Notes: generated by a model from the sequence alone, not told the origin. Shown: positions 24,564 to 32,199, counted from the stretch's first letter. The stretch is 64,000 nucleotides of DNA from Candidatus Iainarchaeum sp. (GCA_018304425.1 JAGVWE010000002.1:186001-250000); one strand, 5' to 3'. Translations and numbers: made by a program.

Positions 24564-24938
24564 ATGGCGGATGCACACGGCGGGCACGGAGACGCCCATG
24601 GAGGAGCGGGTGCGCACGGCGGCGGACACGGGGATGCCCACGGCGGCGGCTCTTCCCAGGGCGGCGGATGGGGCGGCATGTGGACCACCAAGCACACCGA
24701 CAACTGGTATGACTGGGTGGCAACCGTTGTCTCGGAGCAGGTAAGCACGTTCGTGGCATTCATCTTCTTCATCATCACGGTTGGAGCCGTTTACGGGGCG
24801 CTGGTTGCGGCACGGAACCCGACGATGGAACCTTTCCTCCTCATCGTGCCCGCGGTGCTTGGCCTGATCGCGTTCTACAACCGGGACATCGCGACCCTTT
24901 TCTTCCTCCTCTTCACCGTTGGATTTATCCTAGTGTAA
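24564..24938 (+). CDS. Membrane protein with a His/Gly-rich N-terminal tail
   Basis: The 124-residue protein starts with about 39 residues of alternating Gly, His, Ala and Asp (HGGHGDAHGGAGAHGGGHGD), which could chelate Ni, Cu or Zn. About three membrane helices follow (STFVAFIFFIITVGAVYGAL; FLLIVPAVLGLIAFY; IATLFFLLFTVGFILV). The tail would lie on one face of the membrane as a metal sponge or sensor; this is inferred from composition. It is followed within 5-25 bases by a membrane-bound HTH protein, suggesting a sensor/regulator pair. The leaderless promoter (ATTATAAAG) is clear. Confidence 0.72.
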   Translation: MADAHGGHGDAHGGAGAHGGGHGDAHGGGSSQGGGWGGMWTTKHTDNWYDWVATVVSEQVSTFVAFIFFIITVGAVYGALVAARNPTMEPFLLIVPAVLGLIAFYNRDIATLFFLLFTVGFILV

Positions 24939-24942
24939 TCGA

Positions 24943-25620
24943 ATGGAATGCGGGCTCGGCATGGCAGACGTGACGCTTTCAAGCAGCGAATTCAAGGCCC
25001 TATCCTCCGACACGCGGACGCAGATAATCAAGTATTTGGGCGAGCGGAACTACACCTTATCAGAACTCGCGAAGAAGCTTGGGATGTCCTCGCCCGCGGC
25101 AAAGGAACACCTGGACATCCTGGCAAGAACGGGCCTCGTGCAATTGAATGACGAGGGAAGGAAATGGAAGTACTATGCCTTGACGCGGAAGGGCCGGCAG
25201 CTGCTGGGCGGCGAGGAAAACAGGACCACGTTCCTCATCATCTTATCGGCTTCTGCGATCGCCTTGTTCGGGGTTTTGCTGCTTTTCGCGAATTCATTGA
25301 ATGGAGCCTCCCTGGCTGAGGGGTTTTCGGGGGGCATGACCGGGGAAACGGCTTCCCCCCTGCTGGCCAAGAACGCGGCGGAAGAGGCGTCCACGGCCAT
25401 GACCGTTCAGGCTCCGACGGCGGCTCCCCGGCCTGCCACAGGAACAGCCGAGCAGCCCGCCGACAGCACCCCAGGCCTGAACCAGACCCCGTACCCGGCC
25501 CAAGACCAAGAGGCGTTGGATCGGGCCACGAACGAAACCTACGCTTATCTGGCCCTCGCCCTCGGGCTCTCGGCTTTCATCGGATTCCAGGCGGGCAGGC
25601 TCCGAAGGGACGCCATTTAA
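24943..25620 (+). CDS. Membrane-anchored ArsR-type HTH protein
   Basis: The 225 residues comprise an N-terminal ArsR/winged helix (about 12-85: LSSDTRTQIIKYLGERNYTL, ELAKKLGMSSPAAKEHLDIL, WKYYALTRKGRQLL), a first membrane helix (about 94-113), a low-complexity Ala/Thr/Pro-rich outer loop (about 115-195) and a second helix (about 203-220) ending GRLRRDAI. The start is ATG 24943, or ATG 24961 (MADVTLSSSE). This one-component design can pass signals from the envelope to DNA. It is co-transcribed with the His-rich membrane protein. Confidence 0.78.
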   Translation: MECGLGMADVTLSSSEFKALSSDTRTQIIKYLGERNYTLSELAKKLGMSSPAAKEHLDILARTGLVQLNDEGRKWKYYALTRKGRQLLGGEENRTTFLIILSASAIALFGVLLLFANSLNGASLAEGFSGGMTGETASPLLAKNAAEEASTAMTVQAPTAAPRPATGTAEQPADSTPGLNQTPYPAQDQEALDRATNETYAYLALALGLSAFIGFQAGRLRRDAI

Positions 25621-25656
25621 CCGGCCTGATTAATCGGGGCCCCTCCGCTCAAGGCG

Positions 25657-26628
25657 CTAATCCGGCAAGCCATTGAGCTCATAGAAGTAGGTGACGGGAC
25701 TCGGCCTCCCCCGCAGGATCACGCACGATTTTATTTTGGTGATGAGGCGGTTGAACTCCGGCTGCTTGAAAAAGGTGGACGAGAACTCGAAGTACGCGTC
25801 GAGGTCCGCGACCTTCACGGTCATCATGAGGTCATGGGGGGCGGAAATCATGTTCACCTCGTGCACCTGCTCGAATTGGACGAGCTGCCTGGCGAGTTCC
25901 TCGGTCCTGCCTGGCACGGCGTCAAGGAACACAATGGCCTGGAAGTTCACGCCCGCCGGGCCATAGTAGTCCGGGCTGATGATGGCCGTCTTCTTCACGA
26001 CCACTTTTTCCCCGAGCAACCGGCCCCACCGCGTGCTCACCGTGTTCCGGTGCACGCCCAGGTTTGCCGCGACCGCGTTCAGGGAAAGCTCTGGGTCGGC
26101 GAGCTTCAACCGCAAAACATCCCTGTCAAGTTTGGAGAGCCTGAACGAGGAATCGAACTCCCCAACCGGCTTGCCATGCTGCTTGAACGACTTGTTCACG
26201 AAAAAAATCGAGGAACCGTTAATCCAGTGATGGAACTCTTTCTCGATGCCGAGCATGAATTCGATTATTTCCTCGGTGCTCCGCGCGTGCATCTTGAAAG
26301 CCAGGTCATAGTCTCCCGTGACGATGAAAACGATGCGCACCCGGGGGTGCTTGAACAGCCGCGAGATGAATTCATCGATGTCAAAGCGGTTCAGTTTCAG
26401 GGAAACGAACACCCAGACCAGTTGCGGGAGGTTGACCAGCCGCGAGTCCAGGCGGTACTTGTAGCGCTGGATGATGCGCTCGCGCTCGAATTTCCGGACA
26501 ATGTAGTTGACCGTGGAATGGTTGAGCCGCAAGGCCTCCGCGACCTGCCGCTCGGATTCCAGGAGGCCACGCCGGGCGACGTACTGCAAAACCCTGGATT
26601 CGACGGGGGAAAGCACTCTATTCGCCAT
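25657..26628 (-). CDS. Tandem (fused) Lrp/AsnC-like regulator
   Basis: The 323 residues hold two successive HTH plus RAM-like units. The first HTH is at about 5-55 (LSPVESRVLQYVARRGLLES, NHSTVNYIVRKFERERII), with an effector-like half to about 150; the second HTH is at about 165-215 (LSKLDRDVLRLKLADPELSL, GVHRNTVSTRWGRLLGEKVV), with a second sensory half ending YFYELNGLPD. Fusion of two Lrp modules in one chain is unusual compared with standard 150-residue members. A TATA (AATTATATATATTT, minus) stands upstream. It is divergent from the 85-residue membrane protein. Confidence 0.78.
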   Translation of the reverse strand: MANRVLSPVESRVLQYVARRGLLESERQVAEALRLNHSTVNYIVRKFERERIIQRYKYRLDSRLVNLPQLVWVFVSLKLNRFDIDEFISRLFKHPRVRIVFIVTGDYDLAFKMHARSTEEIIEFMLGIEKEFHHWINGSSIFFVNKSFKQHGKPVGEFDSSFRLSKLDRDVLRLKLADPELSLNAVAANLGVHRNTVSTRWGRLLGEKVVVKKTAIISPDYYGPAGVNFQAIVFLDAVPGRTEELARQLVQFEQVHEVNMISAPHDLMMTVKVADLDAYFEFSSTFFKQPEFNRLITKIKSCVILRGRPSPVTYFYELNGLPD

Positions 26629-26762
26629 GGTGTATACTGTAATTGTTTAGAAATATATATAATTTATGCGCAAATGCATGGCAAAAAAGGAGCTATTTTG
26701 TGCAAAAACCCATTCAAAAATATATACTTGGAGGACACCATATATAACGAGGGGGTGGGCGC

Positions 26763-27020
26763 ATGGCAAAGTCAGAATTCTTTAAAGCGCTTGGCATACT
26801 CGCTTCCCTAGTCACGGTGTACCGCGGCATTACCATGGACGTGCCCATGGTGGACACCATCATCATTGTCCTGGTCTCCATCCTGTTCTTCGCCCTCGCA
26901 GCCGAGTTAAAGGTACACGGAAGCCACTGGGAAAGCCCCAATACCGGTGTAGAGCCAGGGCCCTTGCCGGATTTCCTGAAAACGAGCTGCCCCTGCACGG
27001 ACGACGAAGGAGGCGAATGA
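26763..27020 (+). CDS. Small membrane protein with Cys-containing tail
   Basis: The 85-residue protein has two hydrophobic helices (about 8-25 and 31-50: DTIIIVLVSILFFALAAEL) and a soluble tail ending SCPCTDDEGGE. No family is recognised. TATA CATATATAACG (about 26738-26748) gives a leaderless start. It lies between the tandem Lrp gene and the pilin operon starting at 27075, whose promoter begins right after its stop. Confidence 0.65.
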   Translation: MAKSEFFKALGILASLVTVYRGITMDVPMVDTIIIVLVSILFFALAAELKVHGSHWESPNTGVEPGPLPDFLKTSCPCTDDEGGE

Positions 27021-27024
27021 AACA

Positions 27025-27040
27025 TCGACGATTGACGAAA
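27025..27040 (+). promoter_or_regulatory. Shared surface-regulon operator, site B (before pilin operon)
   Basis: TCGACGATTGACGAAA is followed directly by TATTTAAATATT (TATA, 27041-27052), with the pilin ATG at 27075. The right arm and TATA match sites A and C exactly; the left arm is degenerate (TCGAC-like instead of TTCGT). Confidence 0.55.
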
Positions 27041-27074
27041 TATTTAAATATTGTTCGCCTCCTTAATTCCCTCC

Positions 27075-27251
27075 ATGCGACTCGATTCAAGAGCCCAGAT
27101 CTCCATTGAGTTAATCATTGTCCTGGCCGCCGTGGTGGCCATCGTGCTCCTCCTGGTCACGCAATTACAGGAAACCAGCACCGAGGGCAGGGACAAGATT
27201 AAGTCAACGGCCAAGTCGATTTTCGACAAAATCGAGAACGACATCAAATAA
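27075..27251 (+). CDS. Class III signal peptide pilin-like protein (58 aa)
   Basis: MRLDSRAQISIELIIVLAAV is a textbook archaeal class III (prepilin) signal: a short basic leader, a cleavage point before QISIE, then a hydrophobic helix. The remaining 35 residues are charged (TSTEGRDKIKSTAKSIFDKI). The leader would be cut by the prepilin peptidase at 30866 and the helix packed in a pilus core. Transcription is driven by the promoter with operator site B. The frame is open from 27051, but TATA placement supports ATG 27075. Confidence 0.85.
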   Translation: MRLDSRAQISIELIIVLAAVVAIVLLLVTQLQETSTEGRDKIKSTAKSIFDKIENDIK

Positions 27252-27276
27252 GGGCTTCAAGGAATTCGGGATTTCC

Positions 27277-27697
27277 ATGAACCCCGCCAACCCCCGGGAA
27301 AAAGGCAAGGGCCAGCTGAGCCTGGAATTCATGCTCCTCCTGGCCGCCTTTCTCTCCTTCCTCTTCCTGCTCCTGCCAGCCATCGAAGAAGTGCTGCGCA
27401 TGGGCTCCTACGGCGTGGACGCGAAGGCCGCGGAACTCTTCTTGAACCGGGCCAGGCAATCGTCGGAACGGCTGCGCGCCGGAAGAAATCGAGGCCTTCG
27501 CCCTCCACGAGTGGAGGCTCTCCGCGGGAGGCGGGGAATTCGACGTGGAAATCGGCGACGGGGAATACCGCAAAAAACTGGGGCTGAAAGCAAGCCCACA
27601 ACTGGCGATTCCGCCTTTCACCTTCACGGGAAAATTCGCGTTGCGGTTGACGAAAGAAGGCGGTTTCGTTTCCGGCTCAATCGTAGAGGGTAATTGA
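27277..27697 (+). pseudogene. Class III signal peptide pilin-like gene with an apparent +1 frameshift
   Basis: The gene starts MNPANPREKGKGQLSLEFML with an LSLEF-type prepilin signal and continues in frame to about 27480 (RARQSSERLR). After this a good protein-like sequence continues only in the +1 frame (PEEIEAFALHEWRLSAGGGE ... GSIVEGN) to TGA 27695-27697. The original frame becomes Arg-rich and non-protein-like. One extra or missing base between about 27455 and 27490 explains this, as a sequencing/assembly error, a recent mutation or, less likely, programmed shifting. Restored length is about 139 residues. Confidence 0.7.
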
Positions 27698-28042
27698 AAG
27701 CCGGCCGAGGGCGCCGGAAGGCGCCGCATAATAAATGGACTCCGTGAACGCGTTCGAAGCGGGTTCGCCGACGGCAACGAACTCGTCGTTGAAACCGATT
27801 CGCCCGCTAAACCCCGGGAACACGCGCCGGAAGTCGGACTCCATTTCAGGCAGGGATGGAATTCCCTGGCCGACCCAGACGACGAGGAGGTCGTGTTGTT
27901 TTTGGAGAAGATAGAGGGGCTTCAGGTCCGGTGCCTCCGCTGGCTTGGTGGATAGGAGCACGAGCACCAGCACCGCGAAGCCCAGCAAGGCTTCCAGGGA
28001 AAAGTAGAGCCCGCGTTCATCCATGCGCTTACGTTCATCCAT
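27677..28042 (-). CDS. Pilin-like envelope protein with N-terminal helix (121 aa)
   Basis: A basic leader (DERKRMDERG) is followed by a hydrophobic helix with an LYFSLEALLGFAVLVLVLL core resembling the class III signal/pilin helix, then a soluble domain (FPGFSGRIGFNDEFV; AAPSGALGRLSITLYD). ATG 28042 overlaps the previous stop; ATG 28024 is an in-frame alternative, and the first codons contain an ATGGATGAACG duplication. It is the last gene of the operon from 29396 and overlaps the convergent frameshifted pilin by about 20 bases. Confidence 0.72.
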   Translation of the reverse strand: MDERKRMDERGLYFSLEALLGFAVLVLVLLSTKPAEAPDLKPLYLLQKQHDLLVVWVGQGIPSLPEMESDFRRVFPGFSGRIGFNDEFVAVGEPASNAFTESIYYAAPSGALGRLSITLYD

Positions 28043-28505
28043 CGCAGAACACCCCGATGAGGAGGGCCTTTTCCTTGCCGACGAGGACCAGGCGCTCGAA
28101 CGAATAACAGGTAGTACTGGCCTGGTTGGCTGGACCGGTTAGGGGCTTGTCTGCCCACTGGGTTTCAGGGCCATTGAAGGGAACGAGGCGCAGGGACTGG
28201 AGGAGGGGAAAACCCTGGAGTTCCGGTGCGGTGGGTGCGGGGGACAGAAAGTTCGGGGTCACCCGGTGCAGGCCGGAATCGAATGCAGCCAACCCCGGAA
28301 AAGACTGGGAGGCATCGTTTTTGACGAGGGCATCCAGGAAGAAGAGGCCCTGCCGCTGCAGGCGGTAGGCTGGCAGGGCGGAGGCGGAGTGCAGGGCGAG
28401 GCTGGAAAGGAAGGCGAGGCCAGCCAGGGAAGTAAGCAGGAGGATGACCACGGCCAGCAGCAAGTCCGTGGAAAAGAGCAGGCCCCGTTCACTTGTAGTG
28501 TTCAA
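28035..28505 (-). CDS. Pilin-like envelope protein (156 aa)
   Basis: N-terminal SERGLLFSTDLLLAVVILLL resembles a prepilin leader plus helix, although the usual Glu at mature position 5 is Asp. A soluble, Pro/Ser-rich domain follows, with a single Cys pair region near the end (TTCYSFERLVLVG; GVFCDG). It overlaps both neighbours by 8-17 bases, showing tight operon packing. The precise role in the pilus is not known; minor pilin is the best guess. Confidence 0.7.
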   Translation of the reverse strand: MNTTSERGLLFSTDLLLAVVILLLTSLAGLAFLSSLALHSASALPAYRLQRQGLFFLDALVKNDASQSFPGLAAFDSGLHRVTPNFLSPAPTAPELQGFPLLQSLRLVPFNGPETQWADKPLTGPANQASTTCYSFERLVLVGKEKALLIGVFCDG

Positions 28506-28860
28506 GGACGTTCACCCGGAGTTTTTGCCCGTCGAATTCGGCGTGGGCTGAAAGAATGGAAGCGGAATGGATGGCTTGACCGGAGGAGGCGCTGGCCGCG
28601 TGGTCGGAGAACCCGCAGGGCAAGGCTGTTGAGAGTTCGCCTCCGGCGTTCGAGTAAAGGGAGTCGGCCAGCGTCGCGCAGGACTCCGCTTCGAGGAACG
28701 AGTGGAGGGCATGCCCTGCATCCATGGCCTGGAAGGAAATGTCCTGCCAGGTTCCCACCATCAGGGAGAGGACGGCAAGCAGGGCCGCAAGGGCTGCCAT
28801 GGCTTCCAGGCTGAGCGCGCCTTGCTGCTTGCCCACGCGAACCGGGTTCAAGGAGTGCAC
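28489..28860 (-). CDS. Class III signal peptide pilin-like protein (123 aa)
   Basis: KQQGALSLEAMAALAALLAV fits a prepilin leader with cleavage before ALSLE and a hydrophobic helix. The mature part has two cysteines (ESCATLADS; LPCGFSDH) that could form a disulphide outside the cell. The start ATG 28860 overlaps the end of the upstream gene by 13 bases. The C terminus (EFDGQKLRVNVLEHYK) looks like a beta strand. Minor pilin or pseudopilin role inferred from context. Confidence 0.75.
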   Translation of the reverse strand: MHSLNPVRVGKQQGALSLEAMAALAALLAVLSLMVGTWQDISFQAMDAGHALHSFLEAESCATLADSLYSNAGGELSTALPCGFSDHAASASSGQAIHSASILSAHAEFDGQKLRVNVLEHYK

Positions 28861-29396
28861 GCTCCCACCTTCAACGCGGTGACCGTGTAATTGGGCGGCA
28901 AGGAAAAGGATTGCATGTAGTCGTCGAAGCGGATGCGGGCCTGGATGGTGTCGTCCGCGTCGCGGGCCGCGTTATGGAATTCCGCGAAAACGATGCCGTT
29001 GACTTCGTGGAGGAGAACCTTGAAGCGGCTGCGGAGGAACGCATAGTCGATGGCGCCCGCGTTTGAATGGAATTCCACGGCGGGAAAACCTGGGTGAACG
29101 GCCTGTGACTGCTGGACAAAGGCCAGGAAGTTTGCCGCCAACCGGTCTTCGATGGCATTGGTTTCCCTCGCACCCTGGTCGAGTTGTTCTTGGAGGGTGC
29201 CGCGGAGGACGCGGTCCGCGTTGAGCTCGAGTTCCGATCGAACGAAGTTGGTTTTCTCGGCCTGCACGGCAAGCGTGGTGGCCTGGCCCAGGGAAGACGC
29301 AGCCAGGGAGGAAAAGCCGAGGACCAGGAAGAGCGTGAACAGGATGGCCAGGACCAGGGCAGTCGAAAAAAAGGCACGGGAAGTCATGGATACCAC
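28848..29396 (-). CDS. Pilin-like envelope protein, first gene of minor pilin operon (182 aa)
   Basis: The protein opens MTSRAFFSTALVLAILFTLF, a short basic leader and a hydrophobic helix, followed by a soluble domain with heptad-like stretches (AEKTNFVRSELELNADRV) and a C-terminal Cys (VGACTP). The start is GTG 29396 or ATG 29387. TATA at about 29418-29428 (minus, TATTTAACT) with operator site C immediately upstream places the transcript start near 29396. It heads a four-gene operon running to 27677. Confidence 0.75.
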   Translation of the reverse strand: MVSMTSRAFFSTALVLAILFTLFLVLGFSSLAASSLGQATTLAVQAEKTNFVRSELELNADRVLRGTLQEQLDQGARETNAIEDRLAANFLAFVQQSQAVHPGFPAVEFHSNAGAIDYAFLRSRFKVLLHEVNGIVFAEFHNAARDADDTIQARIRFDDYMQSFSLPPNYTVTALKVGACTP

Positions 29397-29425
29397 ACTT
29401 AATACGAGGAAAAAATAGTTAAATA

Positions 29426-29443
29426 TTTCGTTGATTGACGAAT
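29426..29443 (-). promoter_or_regulatory. Shared surface-regulon operator, site C (before minor pilin operon)
   Basis: On the minus strand ATTCGTCAATCAACGAAA runs directly into TATTTAACT. It is identical to site A at 17 of 18 positions and in the same orientation to its gene. The left end touches the stop codon of the upstream gene ending at 29443, so the promoter is squeezed between two genes of one strand. Confidence 0.65.
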
Positions 29444-30018
29444 TATTGGATTATGACTTTTTCGGGGGTGGTGAGGAAGAGAAACGGCTTGACGCCCACT
29501 TTTACCTGGGCGCCGCGCTTGCACGGGGTCTGGCACGAAACCACGTAATTGCCGGCGCTGACCCCTGCCAGGAGGTCGAACTCCACGTGGACGGCCGCAA
29601 GCTGCCCATCGCAGACGATGACCGTTGCATCTACCACGCGCTTGGAGAAAAACAAGCGGAACCAGGCAAAGAAGGCAATGAGGCCGGCCAGCAGCCACAC
29701 CGAGTAATTGAACTGCGCCAGCAAGACCTGGGACTGGAAGAACCAGGCGGCCTGGGCGAACAGCCAGACCCCGGCAAAAAACAGGAAATAGGCCTTGAAC
29801 TCCCGGCCGGTGACGCGCCGGAATTCAACGACCAACAGGAAAAAGTAAACCAGGGAAAGCACGGCCTGCGCCGACAAGAACATGGAATCGGAAAGCGTGT
29901 TGCGGGCGAAACCCAGCAACAACAGGCCGATGACCATCACCTGCAGGGACGCCGCAAGCAAAGTCTTGCGGCTCACGCCCTTGAACCATTTCCCAAGAAG
30001 AGTCCTGGATGCACGCAT
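29443..30018 (-). CDS. Polytopic membrane protein of the pilus locus
   Basis: The 191-residue protein has four membrane helices (LLAASLQVMVIGLLLLGF; AQAVLSLVYFFLLVVEF; FLFFAGVWLFAQAAWFF; SVWLLAGLIAFFAWFRLFF), then a beta-type C-terminal domain with a Cys-x4-Cys pair (VSCQTPCKRGAQ) ending TTPEKVIIQ. It starts five bases after the preceding pilin stop. No family is recognised. Position at the end of the secretion operon suggests an assembly accessory role. Confidence 0.68.
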   Translation of the reverse strand: MRASRTLLGKWFKGVSRKTLLAASLQVMVIGLLLLGFARNTLSDSMFLSAQAVLSLVYFFLLVVEFRRVTGREFKAYFLFFAGVWLFAQAAWFFQSQVLLAQFNYSVWLLAGLIAFFAWFRLFFSKRVVDATVIVCDGQLAAVHVEFDLLAGVSAGNYVVSCQTPCKRGAQVKVGVKPFLFLTTPEKVIIQ

Positions 30019-30022
30019 GCCT

Positions 30023-30406
30023 TCACCCCTCTCCCTGGAGGACTTCCACGTGCACGGACTTGTACCGGGTCCGGTGCCGGATTTTTTCGGAAAGCGATTC
30101 CAGGTCCTGCTTCACGCGGGCTTCAAGCAACGGCGCAAACGGTTGGAGGTGCAAGGACAAGGCAATCGATTCAGGGCCTTCCACGAAAGCGATGCGCTCG
30201 ATGTGGTAAGCGGAAGCCGAAGCGGAGAGTTCCGCGGACGCGAGCGCCTTGAGGGAGGCCACGGCCACGGTGGAATCGCGGACTTCGAGGAAAGCCGAAA
30301 GCGATAGCACGGCCAAAAAGAGCACGGCTGCGGCCACGATGACGAGTTCCAGGCTGGCCTGGCCACGGGAACGGGTTTTCCCCCCGTCTTTCCTCCCTTC
30401 ACTCAA
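30023..30406 (-). CDS. Class III signal peptide pilin-like protein (127 aa)
   Basis: A charged leader (EGRKDGGKTRSRG) is followed by QASLELVIVAAAVLFLAVLS, a canonical prepilin cleavage site and pilin helix. The mature domain is Ala/Ser-rich and helical (KALASAELSASASAYHIERI) and ends with basic residues plus VHVEVLQGEG. It overlaps the next upstream pilin gene by 8 bases. A substrate of the peptidase at 30866 and probably a minor pilin. Confidence 0.82.
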   Translation of the reverse strand: MSEGRKDGGKTRSRGQASLELVIVAAAVLFLAVLSLSAFLEVRDSTVAVASLKALASAELSASASAYHIERIAFVEGPESIALSLHLQPFAPLLEARVKQDLESLSEKIRHRTRYKSVHVEVLQGEG

Positions 30407-30887
30407 CGGTTACCACCCCGCTGACTTTCTCGATGGAAACGGTTTTCCAGCCCGGGCCCTGCCAGGCACGGGTGCGGCACCCGAGCTTGAAACCCGGGCC
30501 AAAGGCCTTTGAGTGGCTGCATTGGAAGTCGTCGTTGTCCTGGTCCTGCGCGCATGCCGGAACCCGTTCCAGGGAGGGGTCCAGGGAGACCGCAAAGGAC
30601 AGGCTGGCCTGGCCGGCATCACAGGAAAGCCGGGTCTGGGCTGGCAGGAACACTTCAAGGGTGCGCCTGGATTCCCCGGTCGAGTGGCCGACCCAGGCAA
30701 TGGAGTCATGCACCGCGTCAAAGGCCAGCCGCGCCTTTCCAACGGAGCCAACGTCTTGGACGGCCTTCGAGGAAAGCTGCACCATGGGAAGGGTCGAGGT
30801 CTGAAGGTAGAGCAGCATGGCCATGACCAGCAGCATGAGTTCCAAGGAGACCTGGGCACGCGCGTTCAACGGAATACCACCCGCCAC
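30399..30887 (-). CDS. Class III signal peptide pilin-like protein (162 aa)
   Basis: NARAQVSLELMLLVMAMLLY is a canonical class III signal. The mature domain carries four cysteines (LSCDAGQASLSF; VPACAQDQDNDDFQCSHS; KLGCRTRAW), which could form two disulphides in an exposed domain. The gene overlaps the 3' end of the prepilin peptidase gene by 22 bases and the following pilin by 8, so its expression is tied to the secretion operon. Confidence 0.82.
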   Translation of the reverse strand: MAGGIPLNARAQVSLELMLLVMAMLLYLQTSTLPMVQLSSKAVQDVGSVGKARLAFDAVHDSIAWVGHSTGESRRTLEVFLPAQTRLSCDAGQASLSFAVSLDPSLERVPACAQDQDNDDFQCSHSKAFGPGFKLGCRTRAWQGPGWKTVSIEKVSGVVTVE

Positions 30888-32026
30888 AAGACGTCTCCCA
30901 CGGATTGGAGGACCAGGTACGCGATGAGCACTGCGGGAACAAAGGGCGCACTGCGCTTCACTTTGATGGTTTCCGGGAGGAGTTTCCTGGCCGCGAGTTC
31001 CCTCAATTTCCTGGCTTCCTCGTCCGTCAAGCCCGCAGCCCGCACACTATTGGCAACGATGCCGCCTTCCGGCAAAACCATCCGGGCCTGCAAGCCCCTG
31101 AAGTCCAGGCGCCGGGCAAAGGAAAGGATTTCACTGGGGCGAAGGGGTTTGACCACCACCAGCTTGCCTGCCACGGATTCGACGATGGTCTCGGCCGGAA
31201 TCATGCCTTCCACGAGGCTCGCCGTTGGAACGCGTTGCTTCAGCACTTCCTCTTTGCTGACCAGGTAGAGTTTGAAGAACACGTAGAACAAGAGCAGGGG
31301 CGCAAAGTATTTCATGGCCTCAAAGAAGGGAATCAGGTAATAGACGTAGGAAGCATAGGCGAACGAGGCCAGGGTGAAGGCGAGCACGACGAGGCTAGGC
31401 AGGAAGGAAAGTGCCAGGAGCAGGGGCCACACCGAGGCCTCGGGCAAGCCCAGGGCATAGGTCACGGCCAGCAAGCCGACCCCGAGCAGGCTGAATTGAA
31501 GCAGTTGCCAGCCTCGCTTCACGAAGCCGGAGAGGAACTGTTGGCGGAGCAACGCGCTCTTGTAGAAGCCCATGAGGCTGAGCAGCACGCCGTACGGCAT
31601 CATGGAGAAAACGCTGAAAACGAACAAGGCCAGGGGAAAGACCGGCAGGGAAAGGGAGGCAAACAGTTCGGGTTTCCCGGGCCATAGCAGAGCATCCAGG
31701 GAAAACGCGTCCCGGATGAAGCCATAGTTGACCGGGTTCAAGGCCGCGAGGGCCGCGAACAACTTCACGTCGCCCCCGGCCCAGACCCCCACGTGCCACA
31801 AGGCATAGGCGCCCAGGAAGGAGAGAACCGTGACTGCAAGGGCCTGGACGAAGAGCATGTAATCATTGCCCGACACAGCGAGGAAGAAGTGGCCGGCCAA
31901 GCCGAACGCAATCAAGGCATAGGTGAGCTTGTCCGGGATTTCCCTGGACTTCAAATCGGTGTAAGTGGCCAGCACCAGGCCGGCCAAGGACGCGGCGAAA
32001 AAAACGGTTTCAAGCAAGGCAATCAA
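30866..32026 (-). CDS. Type IV prepilin peptidase (A24/FlaK-like) with long C-terminal part
   Basis: The integral-membrane aspartic protease removes class III leaders. Catalytic aspartates fit YTDLKSREIPDKLTY (Asp24) and the GxGD-type GGDVKLFAALAALNP (Asp86); spacing of 62 matches FlaK/PibD. At 386 residues it is longer than FlaK (about 230), with about nine helices and a soluble C-terminal domain (about 270-360: EEVLKQRVPTASLVEGMIPA; RAAGLTDEEARKLRELAAR) before a last helix. Several substrates are encoded on both sides in the same operon. Confidence 0.9.
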   Translation of the reverse strand: MIALLETVFFAASLAGLVLATYTDLKSREIPDKLTYALIAFGLAGHFFLAVSGNDYMLFVQALAVTVLSFLGAYALWHVGVWAGGDVKLFAALAALNPVNYGFIRDAFSLDALLWPGKPELFASLSLPVFPLALFVFSVFSMMPYGVLLSLMGFYKSALLRQQFLSGFVKRGWQLLQFSLLGVGLLAVTYALGLPEASVWPLLLALSFLPSLVVLAFTLASFAYASYVYYLIPFFEAMKYFAPLLLFYVFFKLYLVSKEEVLKQRVPTASLVEGMIPAETIVESVAGKLVVVKPLRPSEILSFARRLDFRGLQARMVLPEGGIVANSVRAAGLTDEEARKLRELAARKLLPETIKVKRSAPFVPAVLIAYLVLQSVGDVLWRVVFR

Positions 32027-32199
32027 CTCATCAGCTGCGCAATCATGTTTTCCCGGTACTCGAGGATTTTGGCCTTCGCCTGCTGGGACAACCCGGAGAG
32101 GTTCAAGGCCAGCACGGCGGCTGCGGCCGCCAAGATGATGGCGAACATCACGGTCAACAGGTATTCAAGGGAAACCTGCGCCCTGGTTTCACGAAACAT
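32023..32199 (-). CDS. Class III signal peptide pilin-like protein (58 aa)
   Basis: From ATG 32199: MFRETRAQVSLEYLLTVMFA, a canonical prepilin signal with QVSLE, then helix and a short charged tail (QQAKAKILEYRENMIAQLMS). The stop overlaps the peptidase ATG by 4 bases. The size and sequence resemble the small abundant pilin at 27075. The start codon lies inside the end of the upstream 47-residue pilin gene. Confidence 0.82.
   Translation of the reverse strand: MFRETRAQVSLEYLLTVMFAIILAAAAAVLALNLSGLSQQAKAKILEYRENMIAQLMS

Noticed and set aside
24476..24778. Pro/Cys-rich protein on the minus strand opposite the His-rich membrane protein
   Set aside because: The CPPPCAP pattern is simply the reverse complement of Gly/His codons; the plus-strand gene has a TATA and membrane helices.
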